A stretch of DNA of 64,000 nt from Paralichthys olivaceus. Lineage: Eukaryota > Chordata > Actinopteri > Pleuronectiformes > Paralichthyidae. Positions 35,962 to 62,930 of this stretch are shown here, piece by piece. Both the position numbers and the translations under genes were made by a program. The stretch is taken from NCBI RefSeq assembly GCF_024713975.1, contig NC_091105.1, positions 20,158,439-20,222,438 of the forward strand, in the 5' to 3' direction. How positions within the stretch are numbered: position 1 is the stretch's first letter; each line of letters starts with the position of its first letter. The notes beneath the pieces are model-generated. The model ran no database searches, was not told where the DNA came from, and saw only the letters and a program-made list of their open reading frames with translations.

Positions 35962-36501
35962 TCATGTCCTGCCTGGTGCGGGGGCTCACTGGCCACATTT
36001 CAGGACAAAGACACAGCAGCAGCAGAGTAGCCCAACAGTCTCATGACACAAACCATGGTTATTCATATTTTCATAACTTTACTATATTCAAGATTATTAA
36101 TGCGAGATGATAGAATCCGACTGGTCCAGAGCTATTTACCGACAATGAGTGTGTGAGTGTGCAGCTGACCTGGCTACCACTCACAACTGCATTAACCAGT
36201 CTCAATGGCTGCGAGATGTCTCATAACTAATTGGCTTTGTTGTCAAATGCGTTACATGCAAATGTGAAATGAGACAGTTGGCTGCTGGTCTTACAGAAAG
36301 GAATGTGGGGTCTGAGTGAGGTCTCAAGTCTTCTGTTGAATCCTTCACTTTTCTTCTTTCTCATTTCTGTTGCTACAGCAATACCATCGCTTTACAAATT
36401 GAATACTGTTGCATTAGGCATTTTTGCGAAGTGGAACTGCGAATCAATTACCTGGCACAAAAAACAAGACTAATGCCTATTAGAACTATGACATCTATCT
36501 T

Positions 36502-36517
36502 GGGGGGGGGGGGGGGG
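36502..36517. repeat. G16 homopolymer in the psma2 3' UTR
   Basis: Sixteen consecutive G on the sense strand of the psma2 3' UTR, about 540 nt after the stop codon. The length is prone to sequencing error. Confidence 0.8.
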
Positions 36518-36732
36518 TCGATCATCGTGGACATTGACGTGTCCCTGATTATCACCCACCTGCACTTCCAGAATAAACAAAAGAGAACAAGAAGGGAGGA
36601 TACAATGGAATATTATGAGAATTTACAGTCAGGATCTGGTTGCCTGTACAGCAGTTTTACACATTGTACTTTTTTTCAGGCTAGAAACAATTCTAGAGTT
36701 TGTATTTTCTCTTCTGTAATCTGTCACATTCA

Positions 36733-36738
36733 AATAAA
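36733..36738 (+). promoter_or_regulatory. Poly(A) signal AATAAA, psma2
   Basis: AATAAAAGAAAATGAG lies 772 nt past the stop codon, followed by a T-rich stretch. It is the best 3' end candidate for psma2. Confidence 0.55.
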
Positions 36739-37068
36739 AGAAAATGAGTTTATTTTGACTCTGTTTTAATTTACTTCGTTTGGAGATGGTAGCTCAGAGC
36801 CGTGTGTAATCCTTATATACAGCCAACACATGAGACCCCTCAATCTGCTTTCTTCTGTTCTTGTGGACATGTGAAATACCATCAGTCACAGCCCATGTAC
36901 TGCTCCATTTTAAAGTCTGCATATAAAGAAATACATGCAGCCTCAAAGTAAAGGATGGACTTAAAAAAATAGTTTCAGCCCTTTTCCACATTCACAACCA
37001 CTGTTTGAGTAGCATTGTTCTTGGAATTATCGGATGTATCAATGTGCAGGGGCATTGATGAGGCAACA

Positions 37069-37150
37069 AATGTATATCAATCAATGAATCAAATGTATTT
37101 ATATAGCATGGTATCACAACCAACAGTTGTCTCAGGGTGCTGCACAAAAG
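37069..37150. repeat. Dispersed repeat fragment between psma2 and atad2
   Basis: AATCAAATGTATTTATATAG is followed about 40 bp later by CAGGGTGCTGCACAAA, the same layout as the copies near 30.0, 40.7 and 56.4 kb. Confidence 0.45.
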
Positions 37151-37429
37151 TCCAAGATCTTAAAAAAGACAAAATCCAACTTGTTCCACAAGTTCCAAGA
37201 TCTTATAACTTATAATGTACTTTTATGTTACGTTATAAGACATCTTTGTATACATATATGTAGAGAGCTGTAATAGATTGTATTTAAAGTAAAAATATAT
37301 ATGTTAAGTTTATAAGAAATCTTTTCACCCATGCGTGTATGGACTTATAAACGATATAAAGTTAATATACAAGTTATAATATATAGATAAACAGTTTATC
37401 TATGACGTCTTCATACACCAGTGTGTTTA

Positions 37430-37908
37430 CATATTGAGCGCGCGCTGGTGCACAGATTCGAGCAGAGCGCGCTCTGAGAAACCGGGAAACCTTTTCAAAT
37501 CGTGAACGCATCGCTCCGCGTATGTTACATTTAAACTTACCCCCTGACTGGTGCGGTCATGGGAGAATCAGCAGTAACGAAGATGTGTTGCGTCATCGAT
37601 ATGATGCAAAATAAAATCATCTTCACTGTTTGATTTCGTCCATCATGGATCATTGCTACGGGGTCTATTTTTCCCGGCGGCAGCTTTGGCCGCTTACCTC
37701 ATAACCTCCGATGACGTTTGTGGCGCCAGAAATCAAGGGTTTAGAGAGGACCGTGTGCGTGTACATGTGCGTGTGTGTACGAGTGTGTGTGTGTCAGCTG
37801 GTGGACACTGTGCTGTGTGCACTGCCCCGTAAGCGTCGCACATTATCGGGCTGAGCAGCGGCGGACTATCCGTGGATTGTGCTGGTATATGATCGGGTTG
37901 CGGGCAAG
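37430..37908 (+). promoter_or_regulatory. atad2 promoter and 5' UTR, GC-rich
   Basis: A locally CpG-rich stretch precedes the atad2 ATG, in contrast to AT-rich DNA to its left. It contains TTTTTCCCGGCGG (37668-37680) and TTTGTGGCGCCAGAAA, whose core TGGCGCCA is at 37721-37728. Both resemble E2F sites. A TGACGT half-CRE is at 37712-37717. E2F control of ATAD2 is established in mammals; that these particular sites work is inference. Confidence 0.5.
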
Positions 37909-53315
<15,407 letters not shown>

Positions 53316-53470
53316 CTTTTCAATGGGAATAGCGTGACCATTTTTAATTGCTATACTTAACATCCTCATCAAATGTGTAAATATACAAACATTAGTTCTA
53401 TTTTCATAGAAATTGACTGGCACATATTTTTTGTGCTTTAGCCAAAACTTTGTAACCTTGTTTATATTTA

Positions 53471-53476
53471 ATTAAA
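53471..53476 (+). promoter_or_regulatory. Candidate atad2 poly(A) signals
   Basis: ATTAAA lies 156 nt past the atad2 stop codon. A canonical AATAAA at 53872-53877 would give a longer 3' UTR of about 560 nt. Either or both may be used. Confidence 0.45.
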
Positions 53477-53889
53477 CAGCTTTCCTCTAAATGTTGTTAT
53501 GTGTATTTTGTGAGCTCAGGACTAAGACTATCTTGTGAATTATCATGTCATACCTGACATTGTGACTGTTCCCATAAACCCTGAGTCATCCCTGACAGTG
53601 TGTACAGGACATTTGTATCATGTTTACTTTCTATTCCTGTTTTTCAGGGCATGATGTGGTTGATAATTTAAATCTTAGAATTTAAGTTGAGTGTGACAAA
53701 CTGAAAGTCCTAAAACATGTATTACTGAATTAACAGCTGCTATAATGAATTATTTTATCATACAGCCCATTCCACCAATTTAAGTGAACAAAGCTGTGTG
53801 GTGTATTTTGTCTTTAGAGAGACTGATAAAACCAGTTGAGTGACATTGCTTTAGCCATTTTCAGATGACTGAATAAAAGATGCTGAAGA

Positions 53890-54780
53890 GTTGACTGTTG
53901 GATCCAGGGTGATTGAAGTCTGAACTTCTGAAACTAAGTCAGAATATCATTGTTGGCGTTCCCACTCATCCTGGAAGTTGAGAGAGTAAATTTCCAGTCA
54001 TGGAAACAAAGTAAATATATTTTACACAACAAAAACACATTTAGTTCTAAGAGAGGATGTCCTCAAGAGGTTATTGTGGATCTAGAAACTAATCATGAAC
54101 GCTGCATCAATAAAAATGGGGTTAAATGTGTTAACACAAGCACTACTGTTCAATTAAATGTATTTTTACTGATTTCTGTCCTGAGTTGTCAGAAACAACC
54201 TTTGCAAAATGTCTGGGTGGTGTGGGAGCCCTGGTTGTGTCCCACTCCTGTCCAAACCCCTCACGTTTCTGTGTTTTGCACCGATCAGCCTCAACAGATA
54301 TGCTGGTTTATTCTTCTGTGGTAGTTTTTAACCAGTGAAACGATCTGCTGTGTTTTCATCGTAAAAAAAAAACACTTCTCTAGAGGATCAATGAAAAACA
54401 AATAATACAAATAATGTTGAAATAATGAAGTGACTCGCGTCATGAGACAGGATCAGGTGTAAGTGCAACTCCTGTGTCCTCATGTAGCTTCTCCTGCTGC
54501 TCTGCCCGGGTCATGTGAGGACACGATGGCACGCAGCCCAGGATCAGCCCGGTGTCACCGCCACAGATCTTTGTGAGCCACGCTTCGTGCCCCGGTTCTT
54601 TCTAATTCACACAGAACTACATATGTGTCACATGCGACGCGTTAATGTGCTGAAATCCCGCTCATCTGAGCCTAAAGTGTCCAAACTAAGCGAGCAGCAG
54701 GAGTCGCCGGGGAATGACGTCAGGACGTATCACATTGAATGATGACGCCGTTTGATCATTAAAAAAATCTGCCGTTAAAA
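53890..54780. other. Intergenic stretch between atad2 and zhx1
   Basis: No gene is supported. The 5' half is AT-rich. From about 54.45 kb the GC content rises toward the zhx1 CpG-rich start region. An open frame at 53950-54324 has no splice support or recognisable motif. Confidence 0.5.
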
Positions 54781-55208
54781 CATATCAGAATTAGGTCAGC
54801 GGAGTAAAACAGCGCCGACCGACGCGGCTCACTATCGGTGTGCGTTCGCTGGTTTGACCGCAACAAAGACGCCGGCCCCGGTGTGAATTAAGCAGCACAG
54901 CCGGGGAGAAGACACGGAGATGAGCGGTGCTTGTAGCCTCTGCAGACGGGAGCTGCTGTAGCCGCTGGACCGGTCCGTCTGTCCGCCTCCCTCCCTCCCT
55001 CCGCCGCCACTCGGTTCTGGGAAACCTGCGAGCCCGAGTAGCGTGAGCGCCTCTGTTCGACCCGGCCACGGCGGGGCTGTGGAGGCTTAGCCCCGGGGAC
55101 CGAGACGGGAGATACGCCGACACACGGCAGCGACCAGGACCCAGGAAATTAACTCCTCGCCTCGTCTAGACAGCCCGGCAGCAGCACCATGCACATCCCA
55201 CTAGTTCA
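54781..55208 (+). promoter_or_regulatory. zhx1 promoter and non-coding first exon (CpG-rich)
   Basis: This is the most CpG-rich stretch of the window, ending in a donor CA|GTAAGT at 55208/55209. An acceptor TCCTCCCCAG ending at 57607 lies 113 bp before the zhx1 ATG, so the natural reading is a 5' UTR exon spliced across a 2.4-kb intron. The exon's own start is not visible. An upstream ATG at 55189 is described separately. Confidence 0.6.
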
Positions 55209-55408
55209 GTAAGTTTACCGCCAGACGTGATCGATACTGATGACCGGCCCCGGCTAACACTGGCTACTTGGCCCACCTCACACCCAGGCTACACGCTGCT
55301 GCTGCCTCCACACACGCTCATGAATCGATCTAGTGTTGCTGAAATAACCAAGAATTAGCTGCAACACACCTCCTAATGGTCGTGCTGCTTTCTGTCCACG
55401 CAGCTGTC

Positions 55409-55410
<2 letters not shown>

Positions 55411-55440
<30 letters not shown>

Positions 55441-55441
55441 C
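55411..55441. repeat. GT microsatellite in zhx1 intron 1
   Basis: About 14 GT units about 200 bp downstream of the first donor. Confidence 0.9.
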
Positions 55442-56364
55442 AGCGTAGCATAGTGCTGCTCACTTCATCATGGTGAAGGCTAACATCACTGTTACACTGC
55501 TGCCTCACTAAGTCAACATCTACACCTTTGTTGTAGCACATGTGTCAGTGAATGAAGCACGAGTCCATCAGGTGAAGCTGTGACAACATCAACAAGACAT
55601 GAAAACAAACCAACATCAGATGTGTGTGGTCATCAGCCAGTGTGTGCCATCTAAATTAAGATTGTAGGATCACCTTGTTGGATTTTAAATTATTTTGATG
55701 TATCAGTGGAATAATATTGTTAGAATAGCCTGTTAGGTCACTGTGCACAGTCCTGTGTGTTAGAGTTATTACTCAGGTAATTACCTGGGCCCTGGTTTGT
55801 TTGTTTTTTGGTAATTTTTGATTATTGATATTATGGAATATGTGTCATTTGTGCACAGAGGCAACTCAAATTGAAGCAGTCTGACTAGATTGACTCGTCA
55901 ACAAGAAAGATACGAACATCAAGATTTATTATATGAGTTCATATTTTGCTTGATTGTGCACATTTCCGAACAAATGAACAAAAAAACAGTGAACACAGTG
56001 AAGCGGCTGCTGTCCTGAGAGCCAGGGGCCCTGGGGCCAGACGATTTAGGTCTGTTAGTGAATTCATTTTGTCCTAATGGTTTGAAACAACTTTTGTAAT
56101 TTTCATTAGAAATACATTGATTACATGTGTAGTTCCCAAATTCCCCAGAACTAAAGCTGACGTATTTTAAGTTTGTTTTGTCAGCCAGCAGACAAACACC
56201 AAAAGTCAAATTAGGTTTGATGAAAATTCAAATGATATTAAACAAAGGAGCAGCAAAAATAAAAAGCTGAATATTTACATATGATAAGCTGACGCCAGCA
56301 AATGTTTTTTAGTGTTTTTGCTTGAGAGATGACACAAATATGAATCAATGGGTAAGAGTATATT

Positions 56365-56610
56365 ACTATTTAGTATTTATATAGTGTGTTTCTAGTCTTT
56401 ATGATCACTCAAAGCTTTTTACAGTTTTGTCATTCACAGATTCACACGGACATTTATACAGTGCTTTGATGTGCAGCACACATCAGTCCATGCACAGCCA
56501 GCAAAGCAATCAGGGGCAATGTCAGGCTCAGTATCTTGTCCAAGGACACTAAGGCACCCGGAATGGGGGGGGGGGGCTGAGATCAAACTGCAGACCTTTT
56601 GGTTGGAGCC
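56365..56610. repeat. Longest copy of the dispersed fish repeat
   Basis: The order of phrases is TAGTATTTATATAGTGTG, CACTCAAAGCTTTTTACAG, CATTCACAGATTCACAC, GTATCTTGTCCAAGGACACT, a G12 run at 56565-56576, GAGATCAAACTGCAGACC and TTTTGGTTGGAGCCGCTAA. This is the full arrangement of which the 10.8-, 30.0-, 37.1- and 40.7-kb copies show parts. It lies in zhx1 intron 1. Confidence 0.6.
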
Positions 56611-57720
56611 GCTAATATAGCATAGTATTTGAATAATCTGTCAACGGAAGTTATTATAAGAAAGTAATAATAAAGTAATTGTATTGGATAATCAATAATG
56701 TTTTCACCAATTGTGTTCCCTTGCCATATCTTGTTGTCCATGTTGTTATTGGAAATAATCTTTGTGTTATCTTGACCTTAAAATCCACTTTATTACTCTC
56801 ATTTACCATCAATGATTTTTGTAATGATACAAATGTCAGCACAGCACTTTGTTAAATTTGTTCACAGAACCATATTGATTAATGCTGTTAGTCTTGATGC
56901 GGAGGAAAGTGCACAATGATATTGTGCGCCTCATGCAGACTCAGTGTCTCAGTGTTAACATTAAGACGTGTGTGTGGGCTACATTGACACCAGGCTTTGC
57001 ACATGTTGTTATGACAATTGAACTGTGAAATGAATACACATGTATATCTGTATTGTTATGTTTTTGTCTTAGACTGCAGTTTACAGTAACTTTTACTTGT
57101 GATACACCTGTTTTCTAGTATTTCTCTGGTGTTTTAAATGTTAAAGCATTGGCAATTGCTTGTTTTAAAACACAATATCACAAAATGTATTACTTCATCT
57201 AAGTAAGGATGTTCAGTTTCTATTGACATGGAGCAGAAAAAACTAAACTCCTCACAGTTGTGATGCTGGTTTTTATAAACTGTAACTCACAACACTGAAG
57301 GAACCATTTAGGCAAATTGTCAATGACTGTCTACAAAAGAATTTTTGTATTAATATACACTGATCAGTCTCAACAGTAAAACAGGAGAATGGTTTTAATG
57401 TTCTGGCAGATCAGTGTAGTTTTGATTTGTCAAGCAATAAAGTAATAGAGACAATTTAAAAGTACAGAATACATTTTAAATCACTTTACAGATGTTTCAG
57501 AATGAGGTTCAAAACGGGCAAAGGATATAAACCAATCAGTTTTCATACAGATTGTTTTTTCCGACTTATTACACATTTGACATCTGCCTGTTTTGTTTCC
57601 TCCCCAGAGATAAACAATTTCATGAGTCTAGCGTGTGAACACAACCACCATGTGACCCTCAACACTTGAGCCAAGGATCTTCTTTACACTGAGTAGAAGT
57701 AAATAGGCATTTGTTTCCCG

Positions 57721-60700
57721 ATGTCGAGCCGGAGGAAATCAACCACACCTTGCATGGTGCTGCCCTCTGATGTGGTGGAACAGGAAGAGGTGGAGGAGAA
57801 AACTCAGAGGACCGAGGAGGAAGAGGTGACAGAGGAGGAGGTGGAGGGGAAGGTGAAGAAGGTAGCAGAGGAGGGGCCGACTGCAGAGGAGCTGGGTCAG
57901 GCTGTCGTGGTCGTCCCCACACCACCAGAAACAGGTACTGAAGATTCATTTTGACCCAATGTCCCGTGTGGACACGACTGACCTAACACCAGCGTCACAA
58001 TGAATGTTTTATTGTTATTTTTAATATTACAGATGAGCCCAGTGTCTCTACTGTAGAGGACATTGAGGTACTTGATCCCTCACTGAAACGCAGCGCTACA
58101 AACCCTCCCGAGGATCCGAGCAGTGATCAGCCGACAGAGGAGCAACAGTGTGAGACGCCCGAGGAGGGAGGAGCAGACCCTGTGTCGGTCGCTGCCATTT
58201 CTGTCAGTAAGACACCCATCATGAGGTTGAAGACCAAGTCCGAACCCAAGAGGATCGCTGTGTCCCTGAAATCGGCGGAGGAGGCAGCGGACGGCTTTGG
58301 GGGAGGCGGTGAAGGAGAGGTGGGAGGAGAGCAGGAGCCCATTGAAGCTCCTCTGGGGCCGATGACGCCTGTGGAGATGCTGCTGCATGACTCCATGAAG
58401 CTCGGAGGAGGTGGCATGCTTCTCAGCCCGCCATCAGAGCAGCATAGGAAATCATCCATTTTAAACCCTACAGTTCTGCCTGCTGGCCTGGCACAGGTAG
58501 AGAGTCTTTTGATTATTAGAGCTCTGTAAATTCATTTCAGCATCACAGGTGTAAGAATTCTCAATATACCCCTTTCTCTGTAAAATGAATACATGTCATA
58601 AGACGTAACAGGGTGATCATATGCTAATTAATCCTCAACATGGACGTTAGCTGTCAGTTTAAGGTGATAAATATCCATTGTCTTCCTCAGTGAGCACTGT
58701 TGCACATTATCTGTTGTCTCTGTATTTCAAATATCCCTCCATCTCTTCCTTTGTTCCAGGTGCTGTCAGCTTTCCAGGCCCAGCAGAGTGCAGTAGCGGC
58801 AGCTGCGGCTCAGCCTCAGCTCCTGATTCCCCTCAGCAGCATCCCATCCTACAGCGCAGCCATGGACACCAACCCTCTGCTGGGCAGCACGTACAAGAGG
58901 TTTCCTTACCCCTCAATGGCCGAGATCAGCAGCCTGGCAGCACAGACGCAGTTCACAGAGGAGCAGATCAAGGTAGATGAAAGTGTCAAACTAAGGATGT
59001 TGTGTTTTCCCTCGTCGGTCTCTACAGTCCCTTTTATACAGAGATCCTGTTAAGAAAACCGCATTATTTTACGTTTGTTTCCACTAAACCAAAATAAAGC
59101 CAGTATCATGCTTACCCAGTGTGTGACTGGCATCAGCCTGGTACATACACTATGTGTATGTACCAGGCTGGTTCACCCTTTACACAAATTTGAATGTGTG
59201 ACTTCCTCCTCTACCAGCATAAACAACATGTGCATCCTCCTGTAGCTGCAACTTATACAAACAGAACAGAGATGTGAAATAAAGGAACAACCTTCCTGCC
59301 GGGGGTTGTGTAAAAGAGGCTCTTCTTGTGATGTAACTAAGAAGGTTACAAGTGGTAGCTAATTATTCTGTGTTTTGTATTTAATAAAAAGTCACTTCGA
59401 TTTCAATAAAGAATTTGAATTTAATATAGTAAATAATCCCTTTTGTCTTATTTTGTAAAAGAATTGTACTTAATCTCCACGCAGGTGTGGTTTTCTGCTC
59501 AGCGGTTGAAGCACGGTGTCAGTTGGACTCCTGAGGAGGTGGAGGAGGCCAGAAGGAAACAGTTTAATGGCACAGTGCACACGGTTCCTCAGACCATCAC
59601 TGTCATACCCGCTCACCAGCTCTCAGCTGCTGCCAACGGCCTGCAGTCCATTCTTCAGACCTGCCAGATAGTGGGCCAGCCCGGCCTGGTGTTCACACAG
59701 GTAGGTAAGGAAAGAAAACGTGCCATGTCTACCAAGACTCTGGCTTTGACCTTTGAATCAGGTCTGATTTGACTTGAAACATTTGACTTTAATTGTATTT
59801 AGTTTTGAATGAAAGAATATGTGAATCAACATTTTATGCTGGACTCACATTTTTGTTGCGTTGCGTCTGACGGTGGGCTGGCCTGAGGCCTGGTGCCGGC
59901 GTTATTGTGATAATGAAAGCAGTCAAAGTTTCATGCACAGGACACACAGCAAAGATTACTTTTGCGCTAACGTGCCATGTTAAATAATTGATAAGATGCT
60001 AAAGAGATGTACACAGAAAATAAAAATCAGACAGACACACACCCAAAGAAACTGTTTTAATGCCACCTCACATTATACCAAAGATGTTCTGTACTGTATC
60101 TTGTGAACCCAGGTCTTGTATCTAATGAATGCAGAGCGAATAAGTGAACTGGAGATCGACATCTTTTTCACTTAGCAGGCTGTTCTGATAGCTGTAGTTG
60201 TTTTGGTCTCTCAGGCTCATATATTACAAATTAGAGGAAAAGCAATATTTTCAAAAAAGAACCAGGTTTATGGCCCTTTCCATTTCCAAAGTGTTTAAGG
60301 TAATAACAGATTAAATACTTCCCAGTCTGGTGATATATTTATATGTCATCCTCATATAATTTTTGGACTGTTGCAGGTCGGTCCAGGGGGGAGCCTTCCA
60401 GTGACCAGTCCAATTACGCTGACAGTAGCAGGACTGCCCAGCCAGTCCCAGAGCTCCAGCAGAGTGTCCTGCCAGCCCACCTCAACAAACAATGAGCTGA
60501 AACGAGCCACCACTGTCCAACCTCCCTCTCTTTCTCCACAGGTGAAGACAACCTTAAAACTGGCTTTCAGACAAATATTTGTTTGGTATTGTGCTCTCCT
60601 TGCTGTCAACAGACACTTGTTTAACATAAAACATCTCTCCTCCTCTCTCTAAGGAGAACTCGGCCCTCTGCGCTGACACATTCAGTATGCGGCCTAAGAA

Positions 60701-62930
60701 GTCCAAAGAGCAGCTGGCGGAGCTGAAAGCCAGCTACCTGAAAAACCACTTTGTCACTGATGCTGAAATCGCCAGGCTCATGAAGCTCACCAACCTGACA
60801 AAGGGAGAGATCAAGAAGTGGTTCAGCGACACCCGGTACAACCAGCGCAACTCCAAGAACAGCCACGTCATAGTTTTCCACGACGGAGGGGGCAGAGGAG
60901 GTGGCAGTTGCAGTAGCAGTGCCACCATTGTTATTGACTCGAGTGATGATAACCCCGCTTCTCCCCACCCTCCCATCACACCTCCTGTGAAGGAGAAGGA
61001 GTCACGACCCAAAACGTGGAACCCATTCCCAGACTTTACCCTGCAGAAGTTTAAAGAGAAGACACCAGAGCAGCTGGTGGTGCTGGAGGAGAGCTTTGAG
61101 AAGAGCAGCAACCCATCAGATGAAGAACTGAGCCGCCTGAGGACAGAGACGAAACTGACGAGGAGGGAGATCGACGCTTGGTTCACTGAGAGACGAAAAA
61201 TGCCATCCGTCAGCACCTCCTCTCCAGATTCTTCAGAAGGAGGGAAGATGGAGACGGATGGAGCAAAAGCAGGGGAAAGAGGAGGAACGGGAGGAGCAAC
61301 CTCTTCTTCACCTTCCGCCTACTCATCTCGTAAAGGTAGTCAAACGCCACCTGGAGGTCGCAGTAGGAATCTGCCCTCCACCAGCAGCAACAAGAAAGAC
61401 ATAAAAGATAAGAGTAAAAAGACGCCAGAGCAGCTCCACATTCTGAAAAGTGCCTTTGTGCGGACCCAGTGGCCCACACCAGAGGAGTACGGCCAGCTCG
61501 CAGAAGAGAGCGGCCTTCCTCGGTCTTACATCGTCAGCTGGTTCGGGGACTCTCGCTACTCCTGGAAGAACGGAAACCTGAAATGGTTCTTTCAGTACCA
61601 AAGTGGAAACGTAGAGGGCGCGAGCATGGGAGGAGGCACTAAAATGGGAAGCAGCGGCGGCAGAAAAAGACGCGGCCGAAACCGTGGGTGGGGTCGTTCC
61701 CGAACCAGGAAGCAGCCGAGACGGTCCGCCTCCTCCAGTGCAGATACTGATAGATCTCCCCCTGCGAAGAAATTCAAGAGTGGGAGGGAGATCCTGAGGG
61801 AGTACTACCTGAAGCACCACTTCCTCAACGAGCAGGACCTGGATGAGCTTGTCACCAAGACCAACATGAGCTATGAACAGGTAATGTTTATTTGGATGGG
61901 AGAAAACATGGACATGTCACTCTGTCAACCAGGGCCCCAAAAGCTTTCTAAAAGACCAGTGTGCAAGATCTACTTTCATTGAGAATTGGCTGGGAGGAGG
62001 TCGAGGATAATGTTTTAATCATTTTTATCACCTAAATGTAAGAATCGAGTTTTCATTTGCTTAGAATAAGTTCTAGAGATGGTCTTGCACCTTTTTATGT
62101 AACACGTAGGCCACCGTACCTTCTCCTTCACGCTCGGAAAAGGAAGGGTGAGGCGAGGGCTTTTCCGTTGGTTTTAGTCTTCAACCTCGCCACTAGATGT
62201 CACTAAATTTTCCTAATCCTATTTATAATTCCTGGTGCAGCAGCTGAATGAACGATTTCTATTCTCAAACTGACTTCCACAAATAATGAATCTTAAAGTG
62301 CAACGAACTGAAAAATTGAGTGATTTTACAATATAATGCAGCTTATAGGCAGTTGCTGAAGTGTGTTCATCATTGATTATATTGATCAGTCAGGAGATTG
62401 ACAGTATTTTAGAAACACTGAGGTCATGACTTCATGTAACCAGCAGAACTCCAAACACATAACCACCATGACATGTTTGTATGGGAAATCTTGTCAAATG
62501 TATTATATTTAGTAAAAAAAAAAAAAATGTTCCTGTTTAACCTTGATTTAATTTAAACTGCTAAAACCCCAGAAATATCACTGATGACCTCATGTCCTCA
62601 ATAATATCGGTACCTGCTGTTATCATTCACTCACAGTGTTTCTCTCTTGTGAAGGTGAGGGAGTGGTTTGCTGAGGTCCAGCGGCGCTTGGACATAGGCG
62701 CAGATCCTTTCCAGGAACCGGCTGCGGAGAGGGCGGACAGAGACGAAGGAGGAGAGGAGGAGGCGCGGGGAGAGGCGTCAGCGGCCCCCGAGGACCAGAC
62801 CGGCACTGGGATGGGAGATGAAGATGATGAGGAAGAAGATGAGGAGGATGATGCCGACGACACGGATGACAGTGAGGTTTGGGAACCATCGCGTAGCGTC
62901 AGGAAATCCTTGTCAGTTTCTGAAGACTAA
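57721..62930 (+). CDS. zhx1: Zinc fingers and homeoboxes protein 1, without the zinc fingers
   Basis: Nuclear homeodomain protein; mammalian ZHX1 represses transcription, dimerises through HD1 and binds NF-YA. Exons: 57721-57934, 58033-58496, 58760-58972, 59485-59700, 60377-60541, 60654-61880, 62655-62930 (2775 nt, 924 aa; human 873). The start [15 protein letters not shown] fixes identity and [12 protein letters not shown] and KRIAV blocks follow, then HD1 (about 255-315), HD2 (437-493), HD3 (555-606), HD4 (678-735), HD5 (797-845), a basic Arg/Lys stretch before HD5 and an acidic tail ending SVSED. The two C2H2 fingers that should sit between the N-terminal motif and ISVSKTPIM are absent: a 98-bp intron (57935-58032) with no Cys/His pattern separates the flanking exons. 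Introns cut HD1 and HD5 just before the V-x-W-F helix 3 motif. As I recall, mammalian ZHX coding regions sit on one exon. Confidence 0.93.
59134..59170. repeat. Perfect 17-bp palindrome with 3-nt loop
   Basis: CAGCCTGGTACATACAC at 59134-59150 is followed by TAT and then its exact reverse complement GTGTATGTACCAGGCTG at 59154-59170. It lies in zhx1 intron 4 (counting the 5' UTR intron as the first). It is too short for a microRNA precursor. Confidence 0.85.
62080..62215. repeat. Fragment of a MITE-like repeat in the last zhx1 intron
   Basis: It contains GGAAAAGGAAGGGTGAGGCG and CACTAGATGTCACTAAAT. These echo the GGAAGGAGAGGGTGAGGTG and CACTAGATGTCACAAAAT segments near the right end of the 7.7-kb MITE. 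No terminal repeats are preserved. Confidence 0.45.

Larger units (their letters stand above)
55189..57638 (+). other. Upstream open reading frame in the zhx1 5' UTR
   Basis: An ATG in good context (CACCATG) begins at 55189 in the non-coding first exon. Spliced at 55208 to 57608, it reads 16 codons, MHIPLVQDKQFHESSV, and stops at TGA 57636-57638, before the main ATG at 57721. Such a short uORF usually lowers main-frame translation (known in general). It depends on the inferred splice. Confidence 0.4.

Noticed and set aside
36431-36769. 112-codon open frame after psma2
   Set aside because: It lies in the psma2 3' UTR before its poly(A) signal and runs through the G16 tract. Nothing in it looks conserved.
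59134-59170. MicroRNA precursor
   Set aside because: The stem is only 17 bp with a 3-nt loop, too short for Drosha/Dicer processing.
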